Positions 25,593 to 35,472 of a DNA stretch of 64,000 nt are shown in pieces. This DNA comes from Oscillospiraceae bacterium. GTDB taxonomy: Bacteria; Bacillota; Clostridia; Oscillospirales; Acutalibacteraceae. The notes below the pieces were generated by a model. That model was not told where the DNA came from. It made no database searches and saw only the letters and a list, made by a program, of their open reading frames with translations. How positions within the stretch are numbered: position 1 is the stretch's first letter; each line of letters begins with the position of its first letter. Where the stretch lies: positions 1-64,000 of the forward strand of contig SVOG01000042.1 of the NCBI GenBank assembly GCA_015066525.1, given 5' to 3'. A program made the translations under genes and the position numbers.

Positions 25593-27071
25593 ATGAACAG
25601 AAAGGGTAAGGTGCAGTTCTGGCTCGAATTCATCTTCGACCTGGTGTGCCTGGTGATAGCAAACGCGCTGTCCTTCCTTGTATTTCATTACATATATGTC
25701 AAAATCGGCTACTATCCTCCAAGCGAATGGTTGCGCTATTTTCTCGCGCTGCTGCTGGCATTCATCGTCGTATTTACAGGTTTTTACTCCAGCATTGACA
25801 TCAAGCAGCGCAACCGCAAAAACGAAATGATCTCGCTGATACGCAACTCCTCGCTGACCTATCTGATATTCTCGGCGTTCATCCTGCTCATCAAGAGCCC
25901 GATTATCGAATCGCGCTTTATGCTGCTTGGCAGTTTCCTCTTCTACACAGCCCTGCTCGCGCCTGAGAAATATTTTCTCAAGCGCTGGATTACGGGATTC
26001 TTTACGCACAGCAAAACCGCTTCTCTCGTCGGTATTATCACGACGAGCGACATCGCCGAAGAATTCGTCAAGGGTATCAAGGAGGACTGGTCGCTGAACG
26101 TATCGGGTATTATCCTCGCTGACAAAGTGTTTTCCCGCTCCACTGTCACGACAAACGGTGCGGTAATTCCCGAAGAACGCGTGGTATTTCCCAAAAGCAT
26201 CTGCGACATTCCCGTCGTCTCGAGCGACGATACCTTTATGGATTGGGTGCGTTCAGCGCCGCTCGACGAGGTATTCATCAATCTCGACCACGCATCCAAC
26301 GATGAAATCCAGGAAATCATCGAGGAACTCGAGGATATGGGCATCACGGTCCACCTCAACATTCCCCGACTGACAAAAATGCTCGACCAGAGCAAATTCA
26401 ACAACATCAACTGCCGTGTTTACGCGGGTTACCCGATGGCGACCTTCGCGGCAACGCAGTATAACACCGCGTCCCTCGCGGCAAAGCGCATCTTCGACAT
26501 CTTCGCGGGGTTCATCGGCTGTCTCGTCGCACTCATCGCGATGGCAATCGTGGCAATTCCGCTCAAGAAAGAATCCGAAGGACCGCTGATATTCAAGCAG
26601 CAGCGCGTCGGCAAAAACGGCAGACTCTTTAACATCTATAAAATCCGCTCGATGTACGCCGACGCTGAAGAGCGCAAGGCGGAACTGATGAAAGAAAATG
26701 AAATGGACGGGCTGATGTTTAAGATGTCCGACGACCCGCGCATTACGAAGGTCGGCAAATTTATCCGCAAGTACAGCATCGACGAACTGCCGCAATTTTT
26801 CAACGTCATCAAGGGCGAGATGAGTCTCGTCGGCACAAGACCGCCGACCATCGAAGAATTTGAGGCATACGAGAGCCGCCACAAGCGCCGCCTCTCGATG
26901 CGCCCCGGCATCACGGGAATGTGGCAGGTCAGCGGACGCAGCGACATCACCGACTTTGAAGAAGTGGTGGAACTCGACTGCAAATACATCGACGAATGGT
27001 CCGTCGGACTGGATATTAAAATCCTGTTCAAGACCGTATTCGTCGTATTAACGCACAAGGGAGCAGAATAA
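25593..27071 (+). CDS. Undecaprenyl-phosphate sugar phosphotransferase
   Basis: A 492-aa initiating transferase that loads the first sugar phosphate onto undecaprenyl phosphate. Four N-terminal transmembrane helices (residues 10-125) and a CoA-binding-like middle domain precede a fifth helix near residue 300. The C-terminal bacterial sugar transferase domain then shows KRIFDIFAG, GPLIFKQQRVGKNG, YKIRSMYADAE, RKYSIDELPQFFNV and GTRPP. The architecture is WbaP/CpsE-like. The sugar specificity (glucose or galactose likely) cannot be read from the sequence. It is 12 bp after the kinase gene. Confidence 0.92.
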   Translation: MNRKGKVQFWLEFIFDLVCLVIANALSFLVFHYIYVKIGYYPPSEWLRYFLALLLAFIVVFTGFYSSIDIKQRNRKNEMISLIRNSSLTYLIFSAFILLIKSPIIESRFMLLGSFLFYTALLAPEKYFLKRWITGFFTHSKTASLVGIITTSDIAEEFVKGIKEDWSLNVSGIILADKVFSRSTVTTNGAVIPEERVVFPKSICDIPVVSSDDTFMDWVRSAPLDEVFINLDHASNDEIQEIIEELEDMGITVHLNIPRLTKMLDQSKFNNINCRVYAGYPMATFAATQYNTASLAAKRIFDIFAGFIGCLVALIAMAIVAIPLKKESEGPLIFKQQRVGKNGRLFNIYKIRSMYADAEERKAELMKENEMDGLMFKMSDDPRITKVGKFIRKYSIDELPQFFNVIKGEMSLVGTRPPTIEEFEAYESRHKRRLSMRPGITGMWQVSGRSDITDFEEVVELDCKYIDEWSVGLDIKILFKTVFVVLTHKGAE

Positions 27072-28184
27072 GTGAAAATCGCTATGTTAGGTCACAAGAG
27101 AATACCCTCGCGTGAAGGCGGCATCGAAATCGTCGTGGGCGAACTGTCGCAGCGTATGGCAGCGCACGGTCACACGGTTTGCGCCTACAACCGCAAGAGC
27201 GACCACATAGCGGGCAAACAATACGAAAAAATCAACGAGTATAACGGCGTTCGCATTAAATGGGTAAAAACCCCGAACGCGTCGAAGCTCAACGCCATCG
27301 TGTACAGCTTCTTTGCGACAGTGCGCGCGATATGCGGCGGCTATGATATTCTGCATTACCACGCCGAAGGACCCTGTGCCATGTTACCGCTGGCAAAACT
27401 CTGCGGCAAAAAATGCGTCGCAACCATTCACGGGCTCGACTGGCAGCGCGCGAAATGGGGCGGCTTTGCAACAAAATTCTTAAAGTACGGCGAAAAATGC
27501 GCCGCAAAATATGCCGACGAGGTCATCGTGCTGTCCAAAAATGTGCAGCAGTATTTCCTTGCGACCTACGGCAGAGAAACAAAATATATTCCAAACGGCA
27601 TCTCCGCTCCCGAGCATATCGGCGCGGAGATTCTCCACGAGAAGTACCGTCTCGACAAGGACGGATACCTCCTTTTCCTCGGCAGACTGGTGCCCGAGAA
27701 GGGAGTGCACTATCTCATTCATGCCTACCAAACTCTCGACACCGATAAAAAACTCGTCATCGCCGGCGGCGCAAGCCACACGAACGAATATGAACGCGCC
27801 CTGCACGAAATGGCGGGCGACGATGTCATTTTCACAGGGTTTGTCCAGGGAGATGAACTCGGCGCGCTGTATTCCAACGCGTATCTCTATTGCCTGCCGA
27901 GCGACCTCGAGGGAATGCCCATCAGCCTGCTCGAAGCGATGAGTTACGGCTGTGCGTGCCTGACCTCGGATATTCCCGAATGCACTGAAGTGTGCGGCGA
28001 AAACGCCGTTTATTTCCAAAAGGGCAACGAACGTGACCTCGCAGAAAAGCTCGCCGCCCTGCTTGCGGACAGCGCGACTGTCGAAAGGCTCCGCCGCGAC
28101 AGCGCCGCCTATATCTGCGACAAATTCAACTGGGACGAGGTCACCGCAAAAACACTCGAACTTTACGAAGGACTGCTGTCATGA
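27072..28184 (+). CDS. GT4-type glycosyltransferase with DUF1972 N-terminus
   Basis: A 370-aa cytosolic, retaining GT-B glycosyltransferase. The N-terminal MLGHKRIPSREGGIEIVVGEL motif is the DUF1972-type start found in rhamnosyl- and related transferases of capsule loci. The C-terminal Glycos_transf_1 domain carries LGRLVPEKGVHYLI and PSDLEGMPISLLEAMSYG with the E(x7)E donor-binding pattern. The start is GTG at 27072, directly after the previous stop, with AAGGGAG about 9 nt upstream. It overlaps the next gene by 4 bp. Confidence 0.9.
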   Translation: MKIAMLGHKRIPSREGGIEIVVGELSQRMAAHGHTVCAYNRKSDHIAGKQYEKINEYNGVRIKWVKTPNASKLNAIVYSFFATVRAICGGYDILHYHAEGPCAMLPLAKLCGKKCVATIHGLDWQRAKWGGFATKFLKYGEKCAAKYADEVIVLSKNVQQYFLATYGRETKYIPNGISAPEHIGAEILHEKYRLDKDGYLLFLGRLVPEKGVHYLIHAYQTLDTDKKLVIAGGASHTNEYERALHEMAGDDVIFTGFVQGDELGALYSNAYLYCLPSDLEGMPISLLEAMSYGCACLTSDIPECTEVCGENAVYFQKGNERDLAEKLAALLADSATVERLRRDSAAYICDKFNWDEVTAKTLELYEGLLS

Positions 28185-29359
28185 AAATCTTAATGGTCAA
28201 CAAATTTCTCTACCCAAACGGCGGGTCGGAGACCTATATCTTCAATCTCGGCGAGCAGCTCATGTCACTCGGACACGAGGTGCAATACTTCGGGATGGAG
28301 CATGAGGGCAGATGCGTCGAGAACCACGCACAGCAGTACACGACCGATATGGATTTTCACGGTGGGAGCAAACTGAAAAAACTGACCTACCCTGTCAAGA
28401 CGATTTACTCCGCCGAGGCAAAGCGCAAGATGAAAATCGTGCTCGATGATTTTCAGCCTGACGTCATCCATATCAACAACTTTAACTATCAGCTCACGCC
28501 GAGCATTCTCTACGCCGCGCAACACTACAAAACACGCGCCGGAAAACCGGTGAAAATCGTCTACACCGCGCACGACCACCAGCTAATTTGTCCGAATCAT
28601 CTGATGTTTGATGCCGACGGCAATCCCTGCACGGCGTGTATCGGCGGTAAGTTTTCGCACTGCGCCAAAAAGAATTGTATCCACGCTTCCAAGGCGAAGA
28701 GCCTCATCGGAACTGCCGAGGCAACACTCTACAAGATACTCGGCACTTACCGGTATCTGGATACCATCATCTGCTGCAGCGAGTCGCTGAAAGACAAAAT
28801 GGACACCAATCCCATCTTTGCCGGCAAAACCGTGGCACTGCATAATTTCATTGAAAAGCAACCGAAAAAAGAGGTCAAAAAAGAGAATTATGCCCTCTAC
28901 TTCGGCAGGTACGGCAAGGAAAAGGGCGTTGCCTTAATTCCGCAAGTCAGCGATATTTCATTTATCTGCGCCGGTTCGGGCGAACTTGAGCCTCTGTTGG
29001 ACAGCGCACCGAATGTGAAAAATGTCGGCTTCAAAACCGGTGAAGAGCTCGAAATGCTCATCCGAAAAGCCGCCTGTTCTGTCTGTCCGAGCACCTGCTT
29101 TGACAACTGCCCGTTCTCCGTAATGGAAAGCATTATGTACGGCACGCCCGTCGTTGGCGCCGACATCGGCGGTATTCCCGAGCTGATTGAGAAGGGCAAA
29201 ACGGGCGTCCTCTTTGAAAGCGGCAACAGCGCCGACTTTGAACGCGCGATAAAAGAAGCAATGCGACATTCCGAAGAAATGAGCAAGCACTGCTTTGCGG
29301 CAGAATTCGACACCGCACAGACCTACTGTGATAAACTGATAGAAATCTATACTTCGTAA
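28181..29359 (+). CDS. GT4-type glycosyltransferase
   Basis: A 392-aa GT-B glycosyltransferase. The N-terminal acceptor domain starts MKILMVNKFLYPNGGSETYIFNLG, and the C-terminal donor domain has LYFGRYGKEKG and PSTCFDNCPFSVMESIMYGTPVVG with the conserved glutamate pair. A Cys-rich insert (CPNHLMFDADGNPCTACIGG, then CAKKNC) in the middle is typical of a clostridial subgroup and could bind metal. The start overlaps the previous gene by 4 bp (ATGA). Donor and acceptor unknown. Confidence 0.9.
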   Translation: MKILMVNKFLYPNGGSETYIFNLGEQLMSLGHEVQYFGMEHEGRCVENHAQQYTTDMDFHGGSKLKKLTYPVKTIYSAEAKRKMKIVLDDFQPDVIHINNFNYQLTPSILYAAQHYKTRAGKPVKIVYTAHDHQLICPNHLMFDADGNPCTACIGGKFSHCAKKNCIHASKAKSLIGTAEATLYKILGTYRYLDTIICCSESLKDKMDTNPIFAGKTVALHNFIEKQPKKEVKKENYALYFGRYGKEKGVALIPQVSDISFICAGSGELEPLLDSAPNVKNVGFKTGEELEMLIRKAACSVCPSTCFDNCPFSVMESIMYGTPVVGADIGGIPELIEKGKTGVLFESGNSADFERAIKEAMRHSEEMSKHCFAAEFDTAQTYCDKLIEIYTS

Positions 29360-29372
29360 GAGGTAAACACAA

Positions 29373-30506
29373 ATGACAAAAAAACTGAACGGCACTGTCA
29401 TCGTCACCTACCGCTGCAACGCGCGGTGCACGATGTGCAACCGCTACAAAGCCCCCTCGACTCCCGAGGAGGAAATCACGCTCGACACAATAAAGAAACT
29501 CCCCCCGATGTATTTCACCAACATCACGGGCGGCGAGCCCTTTATCCGCACGGACCTCAAGGACATCGTGCGCGAGTTATATAAGAAAAGCGACCGCATT
29601 GTTATCTCGACAAACGGGTTCTTCACCGACCGTATTATTGACCTCTGCGAGGAATTCCCCGAGGTCGGTATCCGCATTTCCATTGAAGGACTCGAGGACA
29701 CGAATAACGCCATCCGCGGTCTCGACGACGGATTCAACAAGGGTTATACCACGCTGAAGAAACTTGTGGAAATGCATCACCCCGATGTCGGTTTCGGTAT
29801 GACGGTACAGGACGCAAACGCAAAGGACCTCGTACCGCTCTATAAACTCAGCGACGAGATGCATATGGAATTTGCGACAGCATCGCTGCACAATTCCTTC
29901 TACTTCGTCGAGGCGAAGAATATCATCCACGACCGACAGATGGTCGCGGAAAATTTCGAGGAGCTGATTAACGAACTCCTCAAATCAAACGAACCGAAAA
30001 AATGGTTCCGTGCTTACTTCAATCACGGACTGATTAACTATATCTACGGACAAAAGCGCCTCCTCCCCTGCGATATGGCATTCGACACCTTCTTCATCGA
30101 CCCGTACGGCGACGTAATGCCCTGCAACGGCACGAAGGAAAAGGAGGTTATGGGCAACCTCACTGAGCAGGACTGGGACACGCTCTGGAACAGTGAGCAA
30201 GCGGAAAAGGTGCGCGAAAAAGTGCGCCACTGCGACCGTCAGTGCTGGATGATAGGCTCTGTTTCCCCCGCGATGCACAAGTATATCCGGGTGCCCGCAG
30301 CGTGGGTCATCAAGCATAAATTCCTGCGCTTTTTTAAGGAGCAAAAGTACTCGATGTACGAAAATCAAATTTGCCGCGATTTGCGCGACGGCAAGGTCAC
30401 GAAGGAAGAACTCGACCGGCTCTCGACCTGCGACTTTGACGCTGTGGCAAGCGACGGCTTGTCCGCAACCTCAAAATCCGCACTCGGCACAGAGGCATCA
30501 GAATGA
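29373..30506 (+). CDS. Radical SAM/SPASM-like protein in the glycan locus
   Basis: A 377-aa radical SAM enzyme. The [4Fe-4S] motif is CNARCTMC (residues about 14-21), followed by the SAM-binding TGGEPFIR. A C-terminal SPASM-like region has LPCDMAFDTFFIDPYGDVMPCNG and CDRQC, giving ligands for an auxiliary cluster. Such proteins modify peptides, sugars or lipids by radical chemistry. Its place between glycosyltransferase genes, with a 4-bp overlap to the next gene, suggests it acts on the glycan, a sugar intermediate or an attached lipid. No precursor-peptide gene was found nearby. The substrate is unknown. Confidence 0.88.
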   Translation: MTKKLNGTVIVTYRCNARCTMCNRYKAPSTPEEEITLDTIKKLPPMYFTNITGGEPFIRTDLKDIVRELYKKSDRIVISTNGFFTDRIIDLCEEFPEVGIRISIEGLEDTNNAIRGLDDGFNKGYTTLKKLVEMHHPDVGFGMTVQDANAKDLVPLYKLSDEMHMEFATASLHNSFYFVEAKNIIHDRQMVAENFEELINELLKSNEPKKWFRAYFNHGLINYIYGQKRLLPCDMAFDTFFIDPYGDVMPCNGTKEKEVMGNLTEQDWDTLWNSEQAEKVREKVRHCDRQCWMIGSVSPAMHKYIRVPAAWVIKHKFLRFFKEQKYSMYENQICRDLRDGKVTKEELDRLSTCDFDAVASDGLSATSKSALGTEASE

Positions 30507-31579
30507 AAGTATTAATTGTAAACGCCATCCTTTATACCAGCGAAACACACTGCGTCAAGAAGGTATCGTCCATCGACGACTGCATGATTTACGACCTATG
30601 TCTCGCGTTTCAGAAAGCGGGGCACGAGGTAACGCTCTTTGCCGCCGAGGATTACCGCCCGACTGAGCAGACGGAGTTTCCGTTTGAAATCGTCTGGGCG
30701 AAAACAAAACTGACAAAGCTGTTCCCCGCCAACGTACTGCCTTATTGTCCGTACATTCGTAAACTACTCAAAGACAGGGACTTTGACTTAGTGATAACGA
30801 GCGAGGTATTCTCCCTCCTGTCGCTTATGGTGGTGCGGCACGCGCGCTGCAAGGTCATCGTATGGCAGGAACTCGCCAAGCATAATAACCTGCTGCACAA
30901 ACTGCCGTCAAAGTTCTGGTACAATATCATCGCAAGGCTGTTTTTCCGTGATGTTACCGTGGTGGGCCGCAGCAACAACGCGAGGGAGTTCATTTCTCAC
31001 TACTGCAACAATGTTGCCTCCACCTTCATCGACCACGGCGTCAATCCCGATAAATTCAGACCGCGCGCGGACAAGGAAAAATTCTTCATCATTCCGTCGC
31101 AGCTGATTCAGCGCAAGCAGATTGACCTGTCAATCCAAGCGTTTTCGGAATTTGCCGCGGAGAACGGGGACTACTCCCTCTATATCTTCGGCGAGGGCGA
31201 GGAACGGGAGAATCTCGAGACATTTGCCGCTATCTGCGGGGTCTCGGACAGAGTAAAATTCTTCGGCAAGGTGCCGCACGACACCCTCACGGAGTATCTC
31301 GCCAAAGCATCGGCGATGCTGGTTTATACGCGCAAGGACAACAATATGATTTCCGTTGTCGAATCCATCGCCTGCGCTACCCCCGTAGTTACGACCAGCG
31401 TGCCCTATAATGCAGCATACATTAAAAAGTATCAGCTCGGTATTGTCAGCGACAACTGGGGCAAGGACGAACTAAACGAAATTATCAATAGCAACAGCTT
31501 TTACATCAATAACTGCATCAATTACAGAGAGGAACTCTCTGACGACAGACGTGTAAAACAGTTTTTGGAGTTAAGATAA
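30503..31579 (+). CDS. GT4-type glycosyltransferase
   Basis: A 358-aa GT-B glycosyltransferase with N-terminal MKVLIVNAILYTSETHCVKK and C-terminal donor domain IPSQLIQRKQIDLSIQAF, IFGEGEERENLE and a conserved E-x7-E-like region in YTRKDNNMISVVESIACATPVV. The protein ends about 20-30 residues after the donor site, which is normal for the family. It overlaps the radical SAM gene by 4 bp and is immediately followed by the next gene, so it belongs to the same transcript. Confidence 0.88.
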   Translation: MKVLIVNAILYTSETHCVKKVSSIDDCMIYDLCLAFQKAGHEVTLFAAEDYRPTEQTEFPFEIVWAKTKLTKLFPANVLPYCPYIRKLLKDRDFDLVITSEVFSLLSLMVVRHARCKVIVWQELAKHNNLLHKLPSKFWYNIIARLFFRDVTVVGRSNNAREFISHYCNNVASTFIDHGVNPDKFRPRADKEKFFIIPSQLIQRKQIDLSIQAFSEFAAENGDYSLYIFGEGEERENLETFAAICGVSDRVKFFGKVPHDTLTEYLAKASAMLVYTRKDNNMISVVESIACATPVVTTSVPYNAAYIKKYQLGIVSDNWGKDELNEIINSNSFYINNCINYREELSDDRRVKQFLELR

Positions 31580-32581
31580 ATGTATTCCATCGCATATGTA
31601 ATTCCCTACTTTGGTAAATTTCCGAAATATATGAAACTGTGGCTGATGAGCACAGGCTGTAATCCCACGGTCGATTTCCTGATATTTACTGACGATAAAA
31701 CAGAATATGACTACCCCGAAAATGTCAAGGTCACCTATATGAGCTTTGACGAGATGAAAAGCAAGGCGCAGTCTGTATTCGACTTTGACATCTGTCTTGA
31801 AAAGCCGTATAAAATCTGTGACTTCAGGCCGGCGTACGGTCAAATATTCAAAAGTGAGCTGGAGGGCTACGACTTCTGGGGACACTGCGATATTGACTTA
31901 ATCTGGGGTAACATCCGCAAATTCTATACGGACGAAATATTGAATCAGTACGAGCGTATCGGCTTTAACGGTCACTCGACACTTTACAGAAACACACCCG
32001 AGGTAAATGCAAGATACCGCCATATTTCGGAAAAATTCGAGAATTATATCGAAGTGTTCTCCACCGACAGGGGCTACGCCTTTGACGAGCCGTATATGCA
32101 GTCGATTTACGAAGAACGCGGCATACCCGTCTATATGGGGATTGACTTTGCCAACCTCGCAAAATACGACTATTCGTTCAATCTCTCGTGGCAGACTGAA
32201 GAAGAGAAATACAAAAACGAGCACCAGATATTTACCTGGCAGAACGGCACTCTCCTCAGACGCTATGTCCACAAGGGCAAGCTTTTCAGCGAGGAAATGA
32301 TGTATCTGCACTACTGGTGCAGACCGACAACACTGAAAATGAAGCATTACGACAAAAGCCGTATGCTCACCATATACCCCGATGTCACCACGGACAAGCC
32401 GTACGACATCACTGCGGATTTCGTGCTGAAAAAGAGCAGGCAGAATAAGATCGTCTACTATGCAAAAAGCATCTGGAAAAACCGCAAAAAAATCACCCTT
32501 GAACGCATTATTTTTAACATCAAGGGTATGACAAAATACAAAACCACCGATTACAATACCTACAAGCCCAAACAACCATAA
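31580..32581 (+). CDS. DUF6625-like putative glycosyltransferase
   Basis: A 333-aa soluble protein. The N-terminus SIAYVIPYFGKFPKYMKLWLMS and the block GYDFWGHCDIDLIWGNIRKF match the DUF6625 family common in Firmicutes capsule loci, thought to be GT-A-like glycosyltransferases. The DID in CDIDLIW resembles a DxD metal motif. The start codon follows the previous stop without a gap. The function is inferred from family and context; the sugar transferred is unknown. Confidence 0.8.
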   Translation: MYSIAYVIPYFGKFPKYMKLWLMSTGCNPTVDFLIFTDDKTEYDYPENVKVTYMSFDEMKSKAQSVFDFDICLEKPYKICDFRPAYGQIFKSELEGYDFWGHCDIDLIWGNIRKFYTDEILNQYERIGFNGHSTLYRNTPEVNARYRHISEKFENYIEVFSTDRGYAFDEPYMQSIYEERGIPVYMGIDFANLAKYDYSFNLSWQTEEEKYKNEHQIFTWQNGTLLRRYVHKGKLFSEEMMYLHYWCRPTTLKMKHYDKSRMLTIYPDVTTDKPYDITADFVLKKSRQNKIVYYAKSIWKNRKKITLERIIFNIKGMTKYKTTDYNTYKPKQP

Positions 32582-32602
32582 TACAAGGAAAGGAGCATGG
32601 AA

Positions 32603-33997
32603 ATGAAATTCAAGTTTCATCATATCTTGGCGTTTATCACCACTGTGCTGTTTCTGATTGCTCCTTTATTCAAAAGCACCGTCAGATATGCCCTGCTCGG
32701 TGCCACGCTTGCCATGTGCTTACTCTGCATTGTCTTGATAAAAAAGGCTTACATAGGCGTTATATTCTTTTTAATGGCAATGCAAAATGCGCTTCAGATG
32801 ACAGTGCCGAAATCCATGCTTACCGTCGTGACGTATTATGATGAGGTTTTTCAGATTGTCATTGTGCTGTATCTTTTATATGTCATGCTGCAAAAGCGCA
32901 TTACCATCAGTTATACGGAACGAATCCTGATGATGTTCTACGGTTTGTATCTGCTGATGTGCTTTTTATCCTCCGTATTCAACAACTATGCGACCATCAC
33001 GGTTATCGTGCTTGACGCCTTTGTGTGCATCAAATTCTTCCTCTTCTACCGCGGCGGATTTGAACTATCGCGGCAAGGTGTTGCGGATACCAAAACCTTC
33101 TACGAGCACACCAATGCTGTGTGTAAAATCATAACGGTGGGACTCTTTTTATATGCGCTGCACGAATTATTTTTGACACCGTTTTTCCCAAAATACGATT
33201 TCAGATATTTCACCGAATCGCTGCAGCTCTTCTTCTTCCACCCGACATACCTTGCGGCGTTCAGTATTCTGATGATATCCGTGCTGATACTGAATCTGAA
33301 ATACGACAAAAGTAATATGGTTTTCATCGTGATGATGTCGTTTGTGACGCTGACCACCCTGCGCACAAAGGCGATTGCCGCCATACTCATCATCTTTCTG
33401 ATTTATTTCGCGTTTGTCAAATACAACCTTCCCTTCAAGGGTCTAATCATTATAGGAGCGATAGGTGCGGCGCTGTACCTGGGTCTTGACCAGATTGAAC
33501 TGTATTTTACCGAAAGCGCGGGACGGTATGCGCCCATCCGTCTCAAAATGATGCGCGACGGTATCGGAATTGCCAACGACCACTTCCCGCTCGGTGCGGG
33601 CTTCGGCACCTATGGCACTACGGTAGCATATGACTACGGCTCATCGTTCTACTACAATCTCGGCTATATGGGCGGTCACTATAAGGACCAGCCCGTGGGC
33701 GATGTGTTCTGGCCGGGCATCTTTGCCGAAGCAGGCTGGATCGGCACCGTATTCTTTGCGCTCACCGTCATTATTATGATTATCATAGGCGTACAGAAAA
33801 TCAAAGTGGATAAATATGCAGGCTGGTGTATGCTGTCCATTATGACGTATGCACTTTCCTCCTCCACATCGGAGACCGGTTTCTTCCACCCGGCTGTCGC
33901 CATTATGTTTATTGTGTACGGCATCGCCGCCGGCTCTACGGCTAACGAAAACGAGAATCCCAAGCAGACAGGATTGAAATTCAAAATAAAAATCTGA
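32603..33997 (+). CDS. O-antigen polymerase/ligase-like membrane protein (Wzy-type)
   Basis: A 464-aa polytopic membrane protein with roughly eleven to twelve hydrophobic segments and a large extracytoplasmic loop near the C-terminus (about residues 300-370) containing FPLGAGFGTYGTTVAYD, the pattern of Wzy polymerases and WaaL ligases. The protein probably polymerises lipid-linked repeat units outside the membrane. The start is ATG 32603, with AAAGGAG 7 nt upstream; the ATG two codons earlier abuts the Shine-Dalgarno. The loop is the least conserved part of the family. Confidence 0.85.
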   Translation: MKFKFHHILAFITTVLFLIAPLFKSTVRYALLGATLAMCLLCIVLIKKAYIGVIFFLMAMQNALQMTVPKSMLTVVTYYDEVFQIVIVLYLLYVMLQKRITISYTERILMMFYGLYLLMCFLSSVFNNYATITVIVLDAFVCIKFFLFYRGGFELSRQGVADTKTFYEHTNAVCKIITVGLFLYALHELFLTPFFPKYDFRYFTESLQLFFFHPTYLAAFSILMISVLILNLKYDKSNMVFIVMMSFVTLTTLRTKAIAAILIIFLIYFAFVKYNLPFKGLIIIGAIGAALYLGLDQIELYFTESAGRYAPIRLKMMRDGIGIANDHFPLGAGFGTYGTTVAYDYGSSFYYNLGYMGGHYKDQPVGDVFWPGIFAEAGWIGTVFFALTVIIMIIIGVQKIKVDKYAGWCMLSIMTYALSSSTSETGFFHPAVAIMFIVYGIAAGSTANENENPKQTGLKFKIKI

Positions 33998-34008
33998 CGG
34001 AGTTTGAT

Positions 34009-35472
34009 ATGGCAGGCAACAAAAAGATAGCCAAAAATTATATATTTAATACGAGCTATCAGCTTCTTGCAATTATCGTGCCGCTCGTCACGACCCCGTA
34101 TATTTCGCGCGTGCTTGGGGCTGAGGGAATCGGTATCAATAGCTATACCTATTCCATCGTCAGTTATTTTGTCATTTTTTCCATTCTCGGCACCGCCACC
34201 TACGGCAACCGCCAAATCGGGATTCTCCAGGATGACCCCGTGAGCAGGACACAAAAGTTCTGGGATATACTTACGCTCAGAATCCTCACTTCGGGCAGTG
34301 CGCTGATACTGTATCTCTGCTATGCTTTACTGTTTGCTAAACACAAGAGCATTGCTCTGCTGCAGACCTTTTATCTGCTCGCCACACTCTGCGACACCGC
34401 GTGGTTCTTCCAGGGAATGGAGGACTTCCGCCGCATTGCGGTGCGTAATTACGCTATCAAATTGCTCAATGTGGCAGGAATATTTCTCTTGATTCATAAT
34501 CCCGACGATTTATGGAAATATGTACTGATGTTCACCGGGCTGAATTTCGTTGGTAATTTATCTATCATACCGTATCTCAGGAAGTATCTCGTCAGAGTCA
34601 AGGGATATAAACCGCAGCCCTTCAACGATATCATAGTGGTGCTGCAACTCTTTATTCCGGCAACGGCTCTGTGGCTCTATGAAATGTTTGACAAGACGAT
34701 GATTGGCGTTATCACCCAGAGCGCCGCGCAAAATGGCTACTACGAGCAGAGTAACAAAATCATCAAGATGGCGCTCATTCTCGTCACCGCACTCAACACA
34801 GTGTTGCTGCCGAAAAGCTCCAAGGCGTTCGCCGAGGGAAAGCTCGGGGAAATGAAGGAATATCTGTATCAGTCCTACCGCTTCGTCTGGTTTCTCGGTG
34901 TGCCGCTGATGTGCGGCGTCATCGGCACGGAAAGCGTGCTCGTGCCTGTTTTCTTCGGCAAAGGCTACGAGCCTGTCATAACAGTACTGTGCATTATGTC
35001 ACTGCTCTTTATTCCTATTTCGCTCAATTCCACCTCGTCGGCGCAATTCTTCATCTCAACCGGCAGACAGAATATCTATACCCGTTGTGTTCTCATCGGC
35101 GGCGGGGTGAATATCCTGCTGAATGCGCTGTTAATACCGCATTTTCAGGCAAACGGCGCGGGTATTGCTTCCGTTACGGGCGAAACCGTCATTATGGCCT
35201 GTATGCTATGGTATATGGGCAAAAACGGGCATATTAAAGTATCCGAGGTGTTCAGAATCAGCCCCAAGTATTTGATTGCAGGCGGCGTAATGCTTTTATG
35301 TCTGCTATTTGCAGCGCGCTATCTTCCGCTTCGGGTATGGAGTCTGGCAGCGCTTATTATCGGCGGCGCAGCGATATATTTTGCTGTGCTGCTCGTAGAA
35401 AAGGAATATTTTGTAGTGACCGGTATACATCACGCGGTATATTTCGCAAAAAAGCGAAGGGCGAAAAAATAA
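34009..35472 (+). CDS. Polysaccharide flippase (Wzx/PST family)
   Basis: A 487-aa membrane protein with about fourteen helices. The start KIAKNYIFNTSYQLLAIIVPLVTTPYISRVLGAEGIGINSYTYSIVSYF is diagnostic of Wzx-type flippases of the MOP superfamily, which move undecaprenyl-linked oligosaccharides outward. Together with the Wzy-like protein it defines a Wzx/Wzy-dependent pathway rather than an ABC-exporter one. Its stop shares bases with the licD start (TAATG). Confidence 0.92.
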   Translation: MAGNKKIAKNYIFNTSYQLLAIIVPLVTTPYISRVLGAEGIGINSYTYSIVSYFVIFSILGTATYGNRQIGILQDDPVSRTQKFWDILTLRILTSGSALILYLCYALLFAKHKSIALLQTFYLLATLCDTAWFFQGMEDFRRIAVRNYAIKLLNVAGIFLLIHNPDDLWKYVLMFTGLNFVGNLSIIPYLRKYLVRVKGYKPQPFNDIIVVLQLFIPATALWLYEMFDKTMIGVITQSAAQNGYYEQSNKIIKMALILVTALNTVLLPKSSKAFAEGKLGEMKEYLYQSYRFVWFLGVPLMCGVIGTESVLVPVFFGKGYEPVITVLCIMSLLFIPISLNSTSSAQFFISTGRQNIYTRCVLIGGGVNILLNALLIPHFQANGAGIASVTGETVIMACMLWYMGKNGHIKVSEVFRISPKYLIAGGVMLLCLLFAARYLPLRVWSLAALIIGGAAIYFAVLLVEKEYFVVTGIHHAVYFAKKRRAKK

